Shown here piece by piece: positions 62,774 to 64,000 of a stretch of DNA of 64,000 bases (position 1 is its first letter; every line of letters starts with the position of its first letter). The position numbers and the translations under genes were made by a program. The notes beneath the pieces are model-generated. The model was not told the origin of the DNA. It saw only the letters and a list, made by a program, of their open reading frames with translations, and searched no databases. Source of the DNA: Anthopleura xanthogrammica (lineage: Eukaryota; Cnidaria; Anthozoa; Actiniaria; Actiniidae); assembly GCA_964019055.1 (NCBI GenBank), contig OZ025224.1:5227376-5291375 (forward strand), read 5' to 3'.

Positions 62774-62797
62774 CGCACCAGTCCCTTTCTGAGCGAG

Positions 62798-62805
62798 TAT
62801 AAATA
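62798..62805 (+). promoter_or_regulatory. TATA box
   Basis: TATAAATA is followed about 25-35 bases later by CTCGCACTTCACACC, a plausible initiator, and 83 bases later by the ATG at 62888. This is the clearest core promoter in the window. Confidence 0.65.
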
Positions 62806-62887
62806 AGAAGACCCACGAGGTGAACCTCGCACTTCACACCAGAAGCCACTCTTCTAGCTGGTCGTTAAAACTGCTCTCCAAGCTAAT

Positions 62888-62962
62888 ATGGAACAAGTTC
62901 CCGCTGATAATGTCGCGGCAGCCCAAGCCGCTAAACCTCAAATTCAAGAACAGCCGCAAGAG
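62888..62962 (+). CDS. First coding exon of an unrecognised TATA-driven gene (partial)
   Basis: ATG at 62888 opens MEQVPADNVAAAQAAKPQIQ and ends after EQPQE at a donor (GAG|GTATAT), 25 codons. The rest lies beyond the window. The first intron begins with a 92-93 base tandem array. The short Ala/Gln/Pro-rich start does not identify a family. Confidence 0.55.
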
Positions 62963-63099
62963 GTATATATATTGCAATATCTAGTTTTGGTTTTAGCGCC
63001 GTTCGTTCATGTTTGTTCAAGTTTGATTCAGTATGTTTGCCCCGCAAATGTAATTTTGTTGACTTTTGCTAGCTCTCGCCTTATATACTTGGCTTGTGG

Positions 63100-64000
63100 A
63101 ATGCTTTTATTTCAGTGTTGGCCTGAAAAGTGGAATTTGGTGGAATTTGTTCTGAGTTTTGCCACCATTCGCCTCGCAAACTTGGTTTGTTGAGTGCTTT
63201 TATTCCAGTGTTGGCCTGAAAAGTGGAATTTGGTGGAATTGTTCTGAGTTTTGCCACCATTCGCCTCACAAACTTGGTTTGTTGAGTGCTTTTATCTCAG
63301 TGTTGGCCTCAAAAGTGTAATTTGGTGGAATTTGTTCTGAGTTTTGCCACCATTCGCCTCACAAACTTGGTTTGTTGAGTGCTTTTATTCCAGTGTTGGC
63401 CTCAAAAGTGTAATTTGGTGGAATTTGTTCTGAGTTTTGCCACCATTCGCCTCACAAACTTGGTTTGTTGAGTGCTTTTATTCCAGTGTTGGCCTCAAAA
63501 GTGTAATTTGGTGGAATTGTTCTGAGTTTTGCCACCTTTCGCCTCACAAACTTGGTTTGTTGAGTGCTTTTATCTCAGTGTTGGCCTCAAAAGTGTAATT
63601 TGGTGGAATTGTTCTGAGTTTTGCCACCTTTCGCCTCACAAACTTGGTTTGTTGAGTGCTTTTATCTCAGTGTTGGCCTGAAAAGTGTAATTTGGTGGAA
63701 TTGTTCTGAGTTTTGCCACCTTTCGCCTCGCAAACTTGGTTTGTTGAGTGCTTTTATTCCAGTGTTGGCCTGAAAAGTGTAATTTGGTGGAATTGTTCTG
63801 AGTTTTGCCACCTTTCGCCTCACAAACTTGGTTTGTTGAGTGCTTTTATTCAATAGTGGCCTAAAGGAGTATTTTGTCGACTTACTCTGAGTTTTGCCGG
63901 TTTTTTCGCCTCACAAACTTGGTTTGTTTAGTGCTTTGATTTCAACATTGGCCTCAAAAAACGGTAATTTTGTCGAATTGTTCTGAGTTTTGCCACCTCT
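63100..64000. repeat. 92-93 bp tandem array, about 9-10 copies, running off the window
   Basis: Units start CAGTGTTGGCCT at 63113, 63206, 63298, 63391, 63484 and 63576 and continue to the end with growing divergence. Each holds TTCTGAGTTTTGCCACC and CGCCTC(A/G)CAAACTTGG. It lies in the first intron of the gene at 62888. Confidence 0.95.

Overview
The window is animal nuclear DNA: AT-rich, intron-rich, with GT-AG introns of a few hundred bases, SINE-like repeats and very many short inverted-repeat elements (MITEs). Protein identities and intron density fit an early-branching metazoan. An anthozoan cnidarian (coral or sea anemone) is my best guess from the genome style, but the species cannot be read from the sequence.

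Gene layout. (1) NPHP4 (nephrocystin-4, ciliary transition zone), minus strand, 20940 down to 715. I reconstruct 37 coding exons that join in phase into 1408 codons, close to the vertebrate length. (2) AP2M1 (clathrin adaptor AP-2 mu subunit), plus strand, 21618 to 29452, 11 exons, 443 aa, head-to-head with NPHP4 across a 677-base interval. (3) A single-exon 112-aa ORF at 32977-33315 whose C-terminus fits the BH3 death-domain pattern at every position, a candidate BH3-only apoptosis regulator. (4) DDOST (48-kDa oligosaccharyltransferase subunit), plus, 37572-44865, 12 exons, 442 aa, with signal peptide, C-terminal membrane segment and KxKxx tail. (5) A FOXJ2/3-type forkhead factor, minus, 54253-48863, 5 exons, 471 aa, tail-to-tail with DDOST. 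(6) A two-exon MADF-BESS protein, minus, 57269-56273, 299 aa. (7) A 39-bp coding minisatellite (about 23 copies of a 13-aa acidic repeat) at 59.09-59.98 kb, preceded by an open frame that differs from it by one base. (8) Two divergent first exons at the right edge: minus 62083-61930 and plus 62888-62962, the latter with a TATA box and a 92-93 bp tandem array in its first intron.

Between and inside the genes the DNA is dominated by non-autonomous transposons: TA-flanked MITEs with TAGACC ends, Tc1/mariner-like CAGTG ends, hAT-like CAGGG ends, a Harbinger-like TAA-flanked element carrying four 98-bp palindromic units with POU octamers, and at least two tRNA-derived SINE families, one copy of which sits inside a MITE.

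The genes are mostly housekeeping or conserved (cilium, endocytosis, N-glycosylation, transcription) and do not form one pathway. The points most worth following up are the BH3-only candidate, the octamer-bearing palindromic array, the intronic array that resembles its neighbouring NPHP4 exon, the 16-nt NPHP4 microexon, the perfect 190-bp duplication over the NPHP4 stop codon, and the minisatellite gene.
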